A stretch of 64,000 nucleotides of DNA from Atherinomorus stipes (GCA_023101725.1 JALJCO010001078.1:850924-914923); one strand, 5' to 3'; positions 1 through 13,982 are shown, counted from the stretch's first letter. Numbers and translations: made by a program. Notes: a model not told the origin generated them from the letters alone.

Positions 1-3000
1 GAGAAAATGTGCTTGAAAGCTGAAACTGTTCACACAGTAAATCTCTGTGAAATAATGAAAAGCAAGCTGATATTTTTCCAAGGCTATAAGTCAAACCACA
101 TATGAAAGATTTGGACAAAGTGTGTGATTTTTTTATTTTTTTTTAAAGGAAATGTTCATTTCTTATTGTGTGAGTATAAAAAATGGGACATTGTAAGACT
201 CTTTTGTAGCCTTTGGTATGATGCATTTCATTTAGGTGTAGTTGGAGCTGGATTAAATATAGTTTTGGCTGCAGTGTATTAGAAAAATATTGAGAGTATT
301 TGAGATTGACAAGGCTCCAAGCGGAGACGGTACTTTAGGGCTGCATGGGTGGAGGGCTCAATAATGGAACAATACTGCCTCTCAGTGGGCAGTGTTTGGA
401 TCAGAGGAAGATTTATTTCACATCTGCAGCCGGGGACAGATTCAACCAAATGTAAGCCTTCTAAAAGTGATATATAAAAAACACATTGTGTTGATTCTGA
501 TCTGATTTATAGACAAAATGGACATTATTTTAATCTGTCAAGTCTTTGCAAGATTTTGCTGAATTTCTTTGAGTGTATAAAAACTATCTAATAGCAGAAA
601 AATTTCAATGGTAGGCAAGTGAGGGGACATCCAAATGTTTCCAGTTAACAGTTGATGATTTATCTATTTTAACCTGTCTCCAAAGCCAATCAGTAGAATA
701 TCTTAAATGTGTTTGATTTGGTAAAAAGTTTGACCACTTTGACTGTTCTCCTCTCTTTCCCAGACTGATAACTAATAAATTTCTTGGGTGAAGCCTTTTT
801 ATTATCATTTGATGCCTGAATACAAACCAAACGTAAATATTTAGCTGCATGGCTCATGTTTTTGAGCATGATGGCCCCAGATTCTGCTGGTGTTGAAAAA
901 TTAAACCAAATCCAGCATTTCTTTCCAAATGATTGATTGTAATTTAAATGCTTTGGTTTTTCACGTCCCACATGTTGTATCTACCTGAGCTCAGTTTTTT
1001 TGAGGAACACAATCACATTCCAGCAAAAAATTACCAGCAAGCTTTAGAAATAAGTTTTCCAAATGTTCTGAAACATTACATGTAAGGGCGGCACCACCTG
1101 TAGTCTAAACTCAAGCAGGGAGTCGGCTGGGTCAACATACAACACCCTTTGTTATCTGGCTGACACTGAACACATGCCCATATACGCACACACATACACA
1201 CACAAGCTCACATCCAGTCATTTTGGGTCATGGGAACGCGACGGTGAGCTCACGCTGTGTTTATTCTGCATGGTTTCCTATTTGAATGTGTCCTTCTCAC
1301 GGGACTCTTAATGGCTTCCCCTTTCCCAGGAGCAGGGGCAGTGCGATCAGACCTTATCCAGGTCATGCCAGGAGGGCAGGAGGTACCAGGAAGAAAGAGG
1401 AAGGTCCCAGACCCTGGACCTCCCTCAAGGACTTTCTTTGACAAAGTTTTTGCCAGGAGCTTAAATAGCAGACCTGTCCTAGCTTGTTGTTATTGGCATT
1501 ATGATACAGTATGCACTCATACATAGCGCCTGTGTTTTGCTGAGATATCTTGGCACGCAGCTAAAAGTGGAATGCCTGGTGGAAGTCATTGATGCAGGAC
1601 AGGATTGAATCTATAGATGGATTTTGATTTGGTAAAGACTCCTTAATTTACAGTCACATCAGGTTTGGTTTAGCTCTGATGCAGATGAATGCAGAGTGGT
1701 TTTAGTGTAGTTCACAGCCCAGTCTTTGCTGTGGTGAAAACCCCTAATCCCTGAAGCGTCTAGCCTGAAGGTAAAAAGGATGTATCTAAGCAGAGAGCTG
1801 CAGGGGAATCGGTCCTCCACAAGAATGTAAATGTGACATTTTGGTATGAATAATCTTTGGTGGTCTGGACAAATGTTGACGTTTGGTAAAAATGATCCAA
1901 CATCAAAGACAGACAATATCCTGTGGTCATGGGAGGAAAGAAAAAAACATCCTGTTGAACATGAATTGGAAAATGCATACATAATGCATAGTTCAACTAT
2001 ACATCATAACCATACTGCACATACATCATTGAAAGACTAAAGGTTTAGCAGCTTTTCACCACATGAGGGCGCTGTTGCTAGCTAATTGCCATTTAGTCAA
2101 CCTCCATCAGTGCTGAAATCAAACTTTCAAATGACCTCATAATCTATAAATCTTATCTGAAGAAGGTCAGAACAGAAAAATAAACAGAAGAGGACTTAAC
2201 TAGAGCAAAGAGCTGATCAGACACTTTCCACATGAGTCTCAGAGGATCATTTAGTATTCAGTTTTGTTGCAGAAAGGACTGATAGAAACCGGAGACTTTA
2301 TAGACCTCAGTTTTCATGGCAGCCAGTGAACGGACTGTATAATGTAACTTTAAAATTTACAGGTGCCCCCTGAAGTGCAGATTTGCTGAACAATGGAAAA
2401 GGAGTGAAATAAACTTGATGAGGCAATTTTACCTGAAGAAATGAGGTGGAAAAATATCCACTTGTAATATTTAGTACGGTCAGTATCAAAGCTTGTATTG
2501 ATCACTGCTGTGCAGCGTATCCAGATTGATTCATTGCTGGGTAATATCCCTCCCTGCAGATGCTGAGAGTAATGGCCACATCCCCACCTCCTTTTGTTTC
2601 TCTCCTGCCAGCCACCTTTTATTTCATCTACCCTGCATTTATTCCAGATATCTTCATTTTGGTGTCAATCTGATTGCACCTTATTATTCACAGCCGCTAC
2701 TTATTTTCCACAGAAAGAGCTCCTGATGGCATTGGGGAAACATCATTATCATTGATTGTGCAGGCCAGATAATCTACAGTCTGATATTGTTTTTTTCTAC
2801 TTAGCAATTAGGAGCCTTTTTACACTTGGTGAGTTTCAGATGAAGTAGAAGACAGATTGCTTTGCAATCTGATGGCGATACAAATGCAATGTCTTTTCTC
2901 TAAATAACCTCAATCTAGGCTATTTATTTGAACATTTCTAATCGATACTTCTTCCTAACAGAACAAGATCAAATCACAACATGTCATCTGGAGGAGTTTC

Positions 3001-6000
3001 TTGTGGTCCCATTAAGAATTATTACTGTACATACTGCTGCAGCTCTGCAGTCCACAGCTTTATTGTCTTGATTCGCCCCCAGAGCGCTTATAAGGCTGCA
3101 ACATCATGCAGTTCCAACAATTCCTCACTAGGGGCGATATTCCCTGAAATGACCCCTTGGCTAGGAGAAATAAAGCAGAGAGGAAGAAGAAAAACCTATC
3201 TAATTGGCTCGAGAGGGACCCAACTGCAGTCACGATATGTCGCCATATATCCAATCGATGCCAGAAGTCCCAAGCAAAAGTTTCTTCTTCATGTAACTTC
3301 CTTAAATCTAACCCTAACCCTGACCCTTCTCCTAACCCCAACCAACTGACTACACCACATGCATCTGGGTCGCAAGCCACATATTAACACAGGTACCTGT
3401 AAGCCCCATTGAGATACAATCTCTCTTGCAAGGGAGCCCTGTTTACCGGACATAAGTACTGTATATGTCTTTATGGACATGTGGACATTTATGGACATTC
3501 TGTGCTAATAATTACAGTCACAGAGACACCAATTTGCTACATATACACATACATTCAGTTTAAAATAACTTGGATCGGGAAAAGTTCCTCCGATCATGAT
3601 GTGAAATACTGAATTTTCTGTTCCAGATACCAGAGATTAAATGTTTTGTGTGATTTTGTCGATCTGGAATCTGGAAGGTGCTATGCACATGAAAATAAGC
3701 AAATGTATATAAGATAGATAGAATATGTTAATAATATGAAAAAATTATTTAAAAAAATATAAAATATAACATTCTAAATTTAATAGAATATACAATCTAT
3801 TCAATATTTATGAACCTAACACTTATTTAAAAGATACATAAAACTGTTCAATTTTATAAAACAATTTAAAGTAGAAAACAAAAATTTCTCACTCTTTCTA
3901 TAAAATTGGATTATATATTTCATATTGATAAAATTTAGGTTTGTATGAAAATATAAAATATAGATTAAATGAAGATATAACAGTGTAACAGAGAGAAAAT
4001 TGTTGAAATTGTTATTTTTTCCAGAAATTAGAGGTTGTCCATCATGTTATCTGACAGGATAGTTCATTAAATAGAAATATGCTGATAATGTACATTTTGT
4101 CACTAAAATACAGGAAAATGTAGAGTTTTCATTATTTGTAGGTCATTATGCTGTTATTTTACTGGTCCAAGACTAGATTGTGCTGAACATGGCCCCAAAA
4201 CTATAATGTAAACTGACACCTCTGGTTCAATGAGTACTTCGCAGAAAAATTATTGATTCTGAAAAAGGTTGAGAACAACTATTTGGTAAAACAAATAAGT
4301 GATTATAATGAAGTTGTAAAGTTACTTATTTTCAAGTCTTTTAAGTCAATTCCAGGGAAATGTCTAACAGAGAGAAAAATAATCAGAAATAATCTAATAG
4401 CACTGCAAACGCTTGTTTTTGCATTTACTTGCAGCTGCATAGTTCTTTCATTGTTAAAGCTAAAAGGTTCAAAGTCCCATTTCAACAGAATAATAACAAT
4501 AAATTATGATGTGCATGTGATTCTGTAATTTTAGGGTCTTGCTCTTCAACAAATGCAGAAAAAAAATAGCTGCAAGGAAAATACTCTAGTCTGTGTGTGG
4601 CTTGATAATTCTCATCGTGTTTTCTTTCTCCTTTCTGTTGTTTGAGGTCTGATATCTCATTGCAACATAACTTTGCACATTTGTCCCCTGCAGGAATTTA
4701 TTGGCTTTCCAACTGCCAGCTGTTTATCTTAATCAAATAACTTAATATCTGGTTATGGGTGTTGAATTAAAAATACCATTTACTCGCTTTCTCTTGAAAA
4801 GGTTTTCTTGAAATTTGGTTAAAAACAGCTCAATGATGTGATGCAAGCCCAGCTGCTGCTGCTCTGTTTCATGCTGCGTCTGCAGTAGGCATGTGTGCAG
4901 AGGCAGTTGCTAGCTAATATCTTCACCAAATCACCTTAAAACATGACAATGTGTCAGAGCTGGAGGCCAAAAAGCAGCCATTAGTTTCTTTCTCCCTAGA
5001 GAGACACACATAGGCCAGGCAGCAATGTAAATGTATTGCCCAGCATGGAAGTGAGCCATTCACTACAGGGCACTGCGATAAAAAAGAGGAAGACATCTTC
5101 ATTAGAGTCCCCAGCAGTACAGTAGCTCCTGCCTCTGCTTTCCAATTTATGGTGTGTGACTGTGAGGCTCCAGTCTAGTCAAACCATTAACATATCTGAC
5201 ATGGTGCTGTAGTGATTCTGCTACTAATGAAATGCCGATACAGACCCCCATTTAGGATAATCAAATGTTAATTGAGGAAGTGATGGATAGGTGCTGCAAG
5301 GTCCAGCCTTATATCTCCTCCTCTTGCTAGTTTATGTGTGTCTCGCTTTTCTCTGTGCTTGGAAAAGAGAGTAAAAAGTTGTTTTAAAGCATGCAGAGGT
5401 TTTAATATTTCCATACAGTATTCTTACGGTGATGCATCGGAAAACTCGTATCTAAACAAACCTGTTTATAAACATCAGAAAAAAATCCCAGGATGACAAA
5501 AGACATTGTTTCTGCTATGTTTTCAGTCTCATTCAATCTCATTTGCTGTCCTGTTTTTAAAATATTTCGGGGAAATTATTCTAGAGCAAGTACGTAGAGG
5601 TGAGCATCATCTGCGTAAAGAATGAGAGCCTTCAAGAAATAATCATAAAATCTGTGATTGAGTCCTTGTTGGGGAATTGTTTCTCTCTGAGTATAATCTT
5701 AATGAAAGCCCCTTGTCACTGGTGGTGCCCTTTATGACAATAAACACAAGTGTGATTATATTCATCTTCTTCCTCATGAGTGCCGCAGTATTAACTTTGA
5801 CTCCAGGCATAGAAATGGACTCCCTTGTCTCCAGACTGGAAGGATAAAGATAAGTAGCTGAGCACACTGGGGTCATTAGCGGTGTGGGGGGAGCTGGAAA
5901 AGGTTAGAAATTCTTGCTAGTGTTAATTGGCTATCAGCATTAATGAGATGCAGTGGCTGAGGAGAGGAAGATAGTGGTTTAAGAGTTGGGTGCAAAATGT

Positions 6001-6060
6001 CACGAGTAAGTTCATCTCACCTCAAGACTGAAAACTTCTCACTATTTTTGTGTGCATATA
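1..6060. other. Unassigned AT-rich non-coding DNA
   Basis: Open frames here are short and none carries a recognisable domain or a convincing pair of splice signals around a conserved-looking reading frame. The stretch 3,700-4,100 is very AT-rich. A short telomere-like pyrimidine tract lies at 3,305-3,345. The 89-codon plus-strand frame at 1,257-1,526 was inspected and has no recognisable motif. I read this block as intergenic or intronic sequence. Confidence 0.6.
3305..3345. repeat. Degenerate telomere-like repeat
   Basis: The plus strand reads CTAACCCTAACCCT followed by diverged units (GACCCTTCTCCTAACCCCAA). Just over two units match the vertebrate telomere hexamer and the rest is degenerate. 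It is too short to call a true interstitial telomeric block. Confidence 0.5.
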
Positions 6061-6068
6061 GTAGAGAT

Positions 6069-6102
6069 GTGTGTGTATGTGTGAGTGTGTGTGTGTGTGT
6101 GC
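6069..6102. repeat. (GT)n microsatellite
   Basis: Interrupted GT dinucleotide run with single substitutions near its left end. Confidence 0.9.
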
Positions 6103-6253
6103 GCCCGCTCACCCTGTGGTCTGTACTCGGATTTATTTCCAGTGAGGAATTACTCTGTCTCGTTAACACTGACCTTTAGTCTAATTACAAGAACTGCTAA
6201 TTATAACCTCCAGTCTTTCTCATCTTTCTCATCCTTCTCTTAATGCACATGCA

Positions 6254-6258
<5 letters not shown>

Positions 6259-6291
<33 letters not shown>
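6259..6291. repeat. (CA)n microsatellite
   Basis: Near-perfect CA dinucleotide run lying about 160 bp from the GT run at 6,069, in the opposite sense. The two could pair in single strands. Confidence 0.95.
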
Positions 6292-7039
6292 AATCACCCT
6301 ATGCACAGTGTGAAATGACACAATTTTTTTCACTTCGTTAATGAAGAGCTGTGCACTTGAATATTGCTGCAATACATATATTTTATCTGACATAATATTT
6401 TTGTAACACTGAGTAAAAGGTTCATCAGCACTGCTACAGAATGTTTGAGCCTTTGTGTGTTTAACATGTCAACGTGTTCATCCTGGGGGGCTTTTTATGG
6501 TGGAACCTACTGGTTTCCTCAAACTCATACTCCAGCATGCCCCTTATATACGGTAAGAATGACTGATGTTTCTAACTGCGCCAAGGGTATGTGTGGTAGT
6601 CTCTGGGTTAGGTTGTGTACTTTTTTTTTTTGCCTGGAGGGTCTTAATTAAGTGAAGTGATGTATCTAAGTGGAAGCCATGACCGGGACAGGTAATTTAT
6701 AAAAAAAAAGTTAGGCACTTAAATTACCAACTTTTTTATTCATCCTTGCTATTTTCTGAAGAAGGTATAAAATCAGCCTAAACAATCTACACCATACAAT
6801 CCAAGACCAAATGTGAATCTGAACCTGTGTGTATCTCTCCTTATTGTTAACAAATTAACATTTGTTTTTCACTAAGCAGTTAGACTTTCCTGTAGTGATA
6901 TGTTGGACAAATCTGGGCTAAAGAATGTTATCTTTTTTCCCTTTAATTTTTCAATCGGTTTTCACCACTTCCAGTTGAACTAATGACAATATGAAAATGT
7001 CAAGTTGTTTACAAATTAAACATTGTTTTTTTTTTCTAA

Positions 7040-7056
7040 GGGGGGGGGGGGGGGGG
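7040..7056 (+). repeat. Poly-G homopolymer (17 G)
   Basis: Seventeen consecutive G residues, followed after ATT by another GGGGG. Long poly-G is rare in vertebrate DNA, can form G-quadruplex structures and is prone to length error during sequencing. Confidence 0.95.
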
Positions 7057-7203
7057 ATTGGGGGAATTAGGGATGCAAATACTGTGAATATCCAGACAAA
7101 CCAGCAATGATGGCGTAAGGATGGAAGATTCCTCTCTTATTGACCATGTGACTTGTTGGAGAACAACACAAGCATTTAACCTGAGTGTTATTTAGTCTAT
7201 TAT

Positions 7204-7227
7204 TGATGATGATGATGATGATGATGA
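7204..7227. repeat. (GAT)n trinucleotide microsatellite
   Basis: About eight GAT units in tandem. It is read through in a minus-strand frame as a run of isoleucine, which is a shadow and not a gene. Confidence 0.9.
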
Positions 7228-8572
7228 CAGGATGGTAATTATATTTCCGGTTGACATCTGTGTAAAACATATGTAACTTACTGTATCCTCTTGTCTGTTT
7301 GTTTTTATCGTGTACAGCCCATCAGGTTGCCGTACTGTATGTACTGTATGAAATGTGCCATATATGAATTCATCTTGACCTATTAGCTTTCTTAATCAAC
7401 ACACAGCTGTGAGATTCAGTTCATGGATTACATCACTAGCCGTAGCAAAACAGTCTTTTCAAGCAGTGACTTTCTCAGACGAATTTACATTATTAAACCC
7501 AGGAACTGCTAGCTAATGTGTTATTTCACTATGCAGCAGCATGTTTGTAAAAGGAAGGCCTGTTAATTTTATTCACATTTTTGTTGTTTACACAACCCTT
7601 TGCCTGTTTGTATTTAATATTAACTGTTCATTTTATAGATCTTTTTAAATCCCGTCATCTTTTCCCGTGCATCTTAACATACATTATGAAGCTGTGTATT
7701 TTACACAGAAAAAGGGTGATGTTTTTATTTTTATGTAGTTGGTTCTTGCAGCTATATTCACTGGGAGAGGAAGACCTGCATTGTTTTTAACTTGATCATA
7801 GTGTTCAAGCAAATGTACTTGTAACATTCAGATTTATGCAATTTGTATAAAATATGGTGGAGAACATATAATTCAGCATAGAAAAAACAAACCAAAAACA
7901 AGCCATTCAATGTTTCCCTGTATTTCTGTTATCACTGCTAACACTAGGGCAATCCCATCTTCAAATCCCTTTCAGAGCAATGATTGGTCATCGCCATGTA
8001 GTAGAAACAGCGATTCCCATAAATAAATATGAATAAAGAGTGAACATCATCAGTTTGATCTGCTCTAATCTGACTGGTGAGTTCTCCTCAGTACTGCTGC
8101 ATGGTGAGATTCCTTGAAAGAAGTTGTGATACCTTTCCTTTTAAAAGAGCTATTCCATGTTCTGCTTGTGCTTTCAGAATGATGGTTTTTCAACAAGAGT
8201 TGAATTTACTCCAGCAGCATTTAGGTTCATCCACCACAGAAAGGCAGTGGGAGTGTGTGCAGAGCTCTGCAGCCATGGGTGTGCCTGTCTCCTCTCTGCT
8301 CCCTGCAGCTTTCCTGCTTGTAGTGACACAGCTAAAAATCCAAGTGCTGTTGCCAGACATTCAGTGTGTGGGTAACACCAGCACAAAAATAAGACATTGA
8401 ATTATTTTGCCTTATACAGCAGTTAGGACTTGTTGCTTCTATGGGCTTTTTTTTAAAACCAAAACTTGTTTTGGTAACGACAGACGGCAGGTCAGACAAT
8501 AACAAACAAGATATTGAAATATCCGATTACCAGCTGGGAAAAAAAGTTGAAAAAATAGGATGTTCTCTAAAT

Positions 8573-9093
8573 CAGTGGTTTTTAAATGGTTTCAGCCAAG
8601 ACGCCCAAAATAAGATACTAAGGTGTTATTTTGGGTACTCAACTTTTTTTTCCCGAATTTTTAGAATTGGACCTGTAATAACTTTGTTTTTGGACACTCA
8701 ATGATAAAAAATCCACAAGTAAGGCTTGAAAACTATCATAAACTTCATAAATGATGAGGATAAATGTTTTCCGATGGATTCAGTTCACTGCTGTGACTAG
8801 GGACCTATATCCAAAATCAGCTTTTCTCACTGAGATAACGCTAAATCCCGGATTTTTAACATGGTATTAGTAATAACTTAGTTATTTATGCAATAATTAA
8901 GAAATGAAAGTGTTAATTTCACAGACTAATCTTATTTCAATAATGTGTCAATATTGATAGCCTGAAAAATATCAAATTTAGCTGATAAATGTATAGGCTC
9001 TGTTTTATTTTATTCTTTTACAATGATCCTGCGACCCCCTGAAATTATCTTGCAACCCACATGGGGGTCCTGCCCCCAGTCTGAAAACCACTG
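8573..9093. mobile_element. Non-autonomous hAT-like DNA transposon, 521 bp
   Basis: The element begins CAGTGGTTTTTAAATGG and its right end, read on the other strand, begins CAGTGGTTTTCAGACTGG, giving imperfect terminal inverted repeats that start with CAG. It is flanked by an exact 8-bp direct repeat, CTCTAAAT, at 8,565-8,572 and 9,094-9,101. An 8-bp target duplication and CAGTGGTT-type ends are typical of the hAT superfamily. The interior has no transposase frame, so it would have depended on transposase supplied elsewhere. The strand cannot be assigned. The exact duplication suggests limited decay at the ends since insertion. Confidence 0.9.
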
Positions 9094-9101
9094 CTCTAAA
9101 T

Positions 9102-12100
9102 AAAATATTTTCAGACCTAGTAGATTTTAAACAAACTGGTTATAGTTGGATTTTATTTGAAGCTTTTAATTAGATATTGAATAATAATAATAAAAAAAAA
9201 ATTAAAATATGTTTGCAAGTGCAGAAAATACTATTTCACAGTACAGTATGTTCCTTTGAAAAGTTTGATGGTCAGTTTTAACGTTAAACTGCCTGGTTTG
9301 CTGTCTTCCTCTTTAGGACCAGCTCGTATTTGCAGCTAGATATTTTCAGCAAGACTAACAGAAAACCTGCTCTCATCACAAGCCCTCTTCACTTGAGATG
9401 ATGCAGTGCATCATTTTACATGGTGTATTCTGCTTCATGCCTTGCACAAATTTATTTGGTCAGAGTGGGTGTCTAACACATGCACGCTGCTTGTCCAAAA
9501 TAAATCATATTGCAGCCCTTTTGTCTGCTTGAACAGACTGCTCAGTGTGATACGAGACAGAGTCAGTGGGGGGCAGTGAATATCAACATGTCAATACAAA
9601 CATAAGGAAGGCAAGAGACCGTGAGAACGTTGGTATTTCACTTCCTCCACATGTGGGTTTGAATGGTGATGGCCGGTCATTTAGAGCAGATTTGAATTCT
9701 CCAGCACCTCTGCGGCTGCTGAGAAGTGCCGGGTAATGTGGATGGTGATGTGCAGCTCACATAACACAGGAGTTTTGGTGTGTTTGTCGTGTGTGTTTTG
9801 TCCCTTCATATTTGATTTGTACAGAACTCTGACCTCTATCAATCACAGCTGAGCCTGCGTGTTTGGCTTGGATGACCAGAACAGAGTGGTGCCAGCCTTG
9901 CTGTCTACCACAGAGACTGACAACACACACACAAATGCAGCAGATCAACACACACACATGGCCTCACTGAGACCCACAGCAGACCCATAAATCAGCCCCT
10001 TTCATGCTCCTGAAGGACAATGAGGATAAAATAAAACCTTTCACTCATATTTCCCCCTCACTTGTCACAATCTATGTGGTGTAAGCTACATAAATTTGTT
10101 TACTTGTTCTGGCTGATTTACTAAGGAGCACAACATAACATCACATGAATCATTTTCATCTTTTATTCCCACCGCGGTGGCTGCAGCTGACAGCTCTGGA
10201 TGCGTAGTGGGGAGGCAGTACTGAGGATGCATTTTATGAGATAAAAACTATTGTTTACATCACTAAGGAGGAAGATACTGACTCTGTAGATGAGGTTCGA
10301 ATTTAAAGGTGGAGACACCCTTATGGGACTTGTAGCAAAAAGCATTAACCTGTAAATGCAATGCTCAAAAAGATTTGCAAATTTAAAAGCTTTGCATATT
10401 TTTCAGGTTAAGAAGATGAAAAGAAAGGGGTTATGGGTAATAATTAAATCCATAAATGCCAAGGGTTTGCTGCTTATTCCATATTAAATCCTACCGAATG
10501 CCATGTTTTAAATGTCATTTAAAAGAGATGCAGTTTCGTAAAGATGGGAGATATTGAGGAGAAAGGGTTAAACTGAAATATTTATTCAATAAATCAGATG
10601 TGGGGATGACAGGAGAGAGACTAATTGAAAACATGAAACAATGGAGCAAAAAAAAAAGAAAAAAAAAAAAAGCATTCCACATATCTGCCAATGCTCTTCA
10701 AAAGTACCTGTCTGCGGGGAACCTTTAAGAATCTAAAAATAGAAATCATAGAGTCGATGCTCTCCTCCTTCTCCCACCAGCCTCCAGAGACTGGATCTCA
10801 GACAGCAGTGGTAATAGGCTCAGAGGCTTTTTTTTTTCATCCGTAGTTTTACATGAATTCTTAATCTGTGAAGCAAACATTTCTGGAGCCCCGTGAGAAA
10901 AGTGGATTTTTGTGCAGGAGCTCTCTTGTCTTAACTCTCTGCCAGCGTCAGCTGCCTCTGCTGCTTCACTGTCATCAGGAGGGACCCCTGGATCATAACC
11001 ATTCAGCCCACGGCACAGCAGCCACACAGAAGGAGAAAAATAGAATAAGTTTGGGTGGTGAGGTGCAGAGTATTTGGGAGAAGTTGATACACATTAGCTA
11101 CATAGACTTTTGGTATCTTCTTTAAATATCAGGGATTTAAGATTTGATTGATAGCATGTTTTTATAACTTTTTATAAATTATAAAATGAGTTTCAGAATT
11201 TGCTTGAGAACTTGTAATTCACCAAGTACTCCTGATCTAAGCCACAGAGCATACATATAGTTTCCCAAATTAATGTCATGCTGTGTTGAGGAGGAAACTT
11301 AAAAGTTAAGAAGGTGAAAATGTACTTTTACAAATCCTTCCATACCTTCTGACTTCTTATTGCAAGCAAAAACTAACTTCCTTCTGGCCACTACAGAGAA
11401 TGCAGGATCATTTCTGCACTGGCTTCAGTTTTCCACACACTCTGCCTCTGTCCATCTGTTATATATAATTCATGGATATAAAAAATGAAATAAGGGCTGC
11501 TGGTTAACCATGAACAGAATTTCATACATTTTATTGCATGTCCACACCAGTGTTTAAACCACATAAAACACAACTATCACCCTCATTTTTCTTATAACAT
11601 TTGAAATTTCTTGTTCAAAGTCCCACAACATGTGCTTTGATCAGCTACAGCAGATAAATAAACCACAAAATTACTTCTGTTTTCACCTCAGACTCTAATA
11701 TCATTGCAACATGCAGGTTATGTTGAGACTATAGCTAAGTGGGAATTATTTTACTTTGGAAAAATGAATCTCTGAGCTTGACATCACAGTGTTATTTTTT
11801 TTCATTGATTAAAGTAAGAAAATGCAAAGGAAAAATATATATCAAAAAGGTCAGTTGTTGGGTGTGAATTCTTCATAAAATTTTTTTTTTTTTCTGTTGA
11901 ATGTATAGAAAACCAGTTTGTTAATGTTTGACAAAATACAGATACAATAAAACAGGCACTTAAGTTTTGTAGTTAATGTGGATGTGATGGAGCATCATGT
12001 AATTTATGAAAGACTTACAACTACTGTGGGCTTTGTACAATTTCATAAATGCACTTTCCTAGATTATGTTATGCCCTTAACACTTTGGCTCTGCACTATT

Positions 12101-13600
12101 ACACTTGGCACATTAAGGCTGTTACATGCTCGGCAAGAATAGAGAAACAAACTTACATCATCTTGTTCTTGCAGTGTTTGGGAGTTTTTGGAGCTTGTTC
12201 TTGACTCATCGCCCAACTTGTGTCTCATGAGGCGTCCGCAAACAGTTGTGTGTAGTTAATACAGATAAGTGGGAAGCAGAAAGTTGTCATTTCTGTTTTT
12301 CTGGTAATGTGGAAGATCTAACACGGGTTCATGGATTGTTTTAAGGCACAGTCAAGGTGATGCAGAGGTATGAAAATCTTGCAACAGATGCGGCATAAGG
12401 ACATGAACAGTGTGCCTTGCAAAACCCAGCAGCGTCACAGAAAAAAGTTTCCTGTGAAGTATAAGATAAAACTGGCCAAAGATAACCTTTTCTTTGTTAC
12501 TGTTGCATTGAGAACACGAACAAAGTTCTCAGTTCTTGTGGTGTATGTAACAAGCTTTAAGCAATACTATACAAGTTTCCGGCTTAAACATCTGTCCTGA
12601 CTTTTTTTGATAGTATGTATTGTTCTAGCGATCATTGCCCCTGCTGTGTCCTCAGACATTAGAAAGAAAGTGAGGAAAAGAAAGAGAGCAAGTGACACAG
12701 AAAGAGATGAGACAAAAGTCAACATCAGACTGACTTTTACTGGATGGAAAGAATTCAGAAACGAGACAGGATGCAAAGCAGATGCTGAATTAGGCTTCAT
12801 TTTTGTGCAAAAGTCTTCCAAAGTTCAATAGTGTTATGATAACATTTAATGAGCCTGCTGGATGTTGCAGTCTGGTTCTGCTCTGAGAGCATGGTTCTTA
12901 TTTTCTAAACAGTTTCTGTAATTACTGTGCATTTTGATCTCCTTCTGCTTCTGTTACTGTAAAAACACTCAATGCACTATACCAAATACCTTTGCATGTA
13001 TTTAAATTCAGGGTTGCCAGCCAAATATTTCAGCCAAATATTTCAAAGTAAAGAGCCCCTCTTTTCACTGTCAGGACGTCAGAGCTGCTTTTTTGAAAAG
13101 TAGTGGAAGGGTTTTGTGCATGTTTACTGCTGATTAGAGCAGAACAGAAACATTTCTGCAGCCGTCTGAGGATGCAGAAATCATGAACTGCCTTTGTAGG
13201 TAATGAAGGCTTCAGCTTGTAGAAACTGTCAAGGTTGTTTGGGGTGAAAACCACAGTGTGTAACATATTTCATAATACACAATATGCATCAGAAGAAGAG
13301 GTGTGATTAAACTGTCAGCATGAAATGTGCTCCTATGTCAGAGTCGCAAAGGATCTGATGACCTTAAACCACTGACTTTGGTATTACACACCTGGTAGAT
13401 TTAACTCAGGCAGGATTACTTCCACTGTTTCATAAGGTGCATTATAGTAACTAAAAACTGAGCTCTATATCACCTGGTTGAGCAGGCAGTTAATGGGTTA
13501 AGATGATTTTAATCTGCATAAGGTTAAAAGTTTGCACGTGCATCTTTTCTTCTATCTGTGACATCAAATGTAAACTGGCACAGCTGGTGAGAAGTTTCTG
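9102..13600. other. Unassigned non-coding DNA
   Basis: No exon or transposon was recognised. The content includes A-rich tracts (10,650-10,670), a T-run near 11,881 and a purine-rich stretch at 12,655-12,720. Short frames, such as the 74-codon plus-strand one at 12,607, lack recognisable motifs. Confidence 0.55.
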
Positions 13601-13739
13601 ACTTATAAGTGGCTTATTTTTTTTTTCTCTGACGATCAGAAGTCAGAACTTCTCATTTTTCCTGGCAACCAGAAAAGGCAGGTGTCAGGAAAGCTCCCAG
13701 CAGGCCACAGCTCCTCAAAGACAGAAGGAATATCTGCAG

Positions 13740-13950
13740 CAAAGAATTGTAACAGTTCAAGTATTCCTAATAATCAATTTAGTCAAGCCTGCTGCCGAGG
13801 GAAGCTGCAGATTAAGGAGAATCAAAGCGCTGTTTAACCCTTCTGGCGGCTTGTCCATTAGCCAGTTTGGATCTGTGCTGATTAATTTTCAGCACCCACA
13901 CGCTCATGTTTCCCAATATAGATTGCGCTCTCTTTCTCATCAGATGCACT
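13740..13950. promoter_or_regulatory. Possible conserved non-coding element
   Basis: This stretch has balanced base composition without simple repeats or coding frames. It contains several homeodomain-type cores (TAATCAATTTA near 13,770 and TGATTAATTTTC near 13,878) close together. Clusters like this are common in developmental enhancers. Conservation cannot be tested here, so the call is only a suggestion. Confidence 0.2.
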
Positions 13951-13962
13951 GCACAACCCAGC

Positions 13963-13982
13963 TTTTTTTTTTTTTTTTTTTT
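13963..13982. repeat. Poly-T run (20 T)
   Basis: Uninterrupted T homopolymer. No retroelement body was recognised on either side, so it is not claimed as a retroposon tail. Confidence 0.9.

Larger units (their letters stand above)
6300..8560. other. Unassigned non-coding DNA with short simple repeats
   Basis: No exon, RNA gene or recognisable transposon was found. The block contains a poly-G run at 7,040 and a (GAT)n run at 7,204. The plus-strand frame at 8,077-8,400 has no recognisable motif and overlaps frames on both strands, as expected by chance in locally GC-richer DNA. Confidence 0.6.

Noticed and set aside
1257..1526. 89-codon plus-strand frame with an acceptor-like CCCAG
   Set aside because: There is a signal-peptide-like start, but no recognisable family and no matching donor of good quality; kept only as unassigned DNA.
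2055..2075. CTCF-like site (CCACATGAGGGCGC)
   Set aside because: Two mismatches to the core with no supporting context; such matches are expected by chance in 64 kb. Similar weak hits at 51,230 and 52,331 were also dropped.
3305..3345. True interstitial telomeric repeat or chromosome fusion point
   Set aside because: Only about two exact hexamer units are present and the rest is diverged; too little for a fusion claim.
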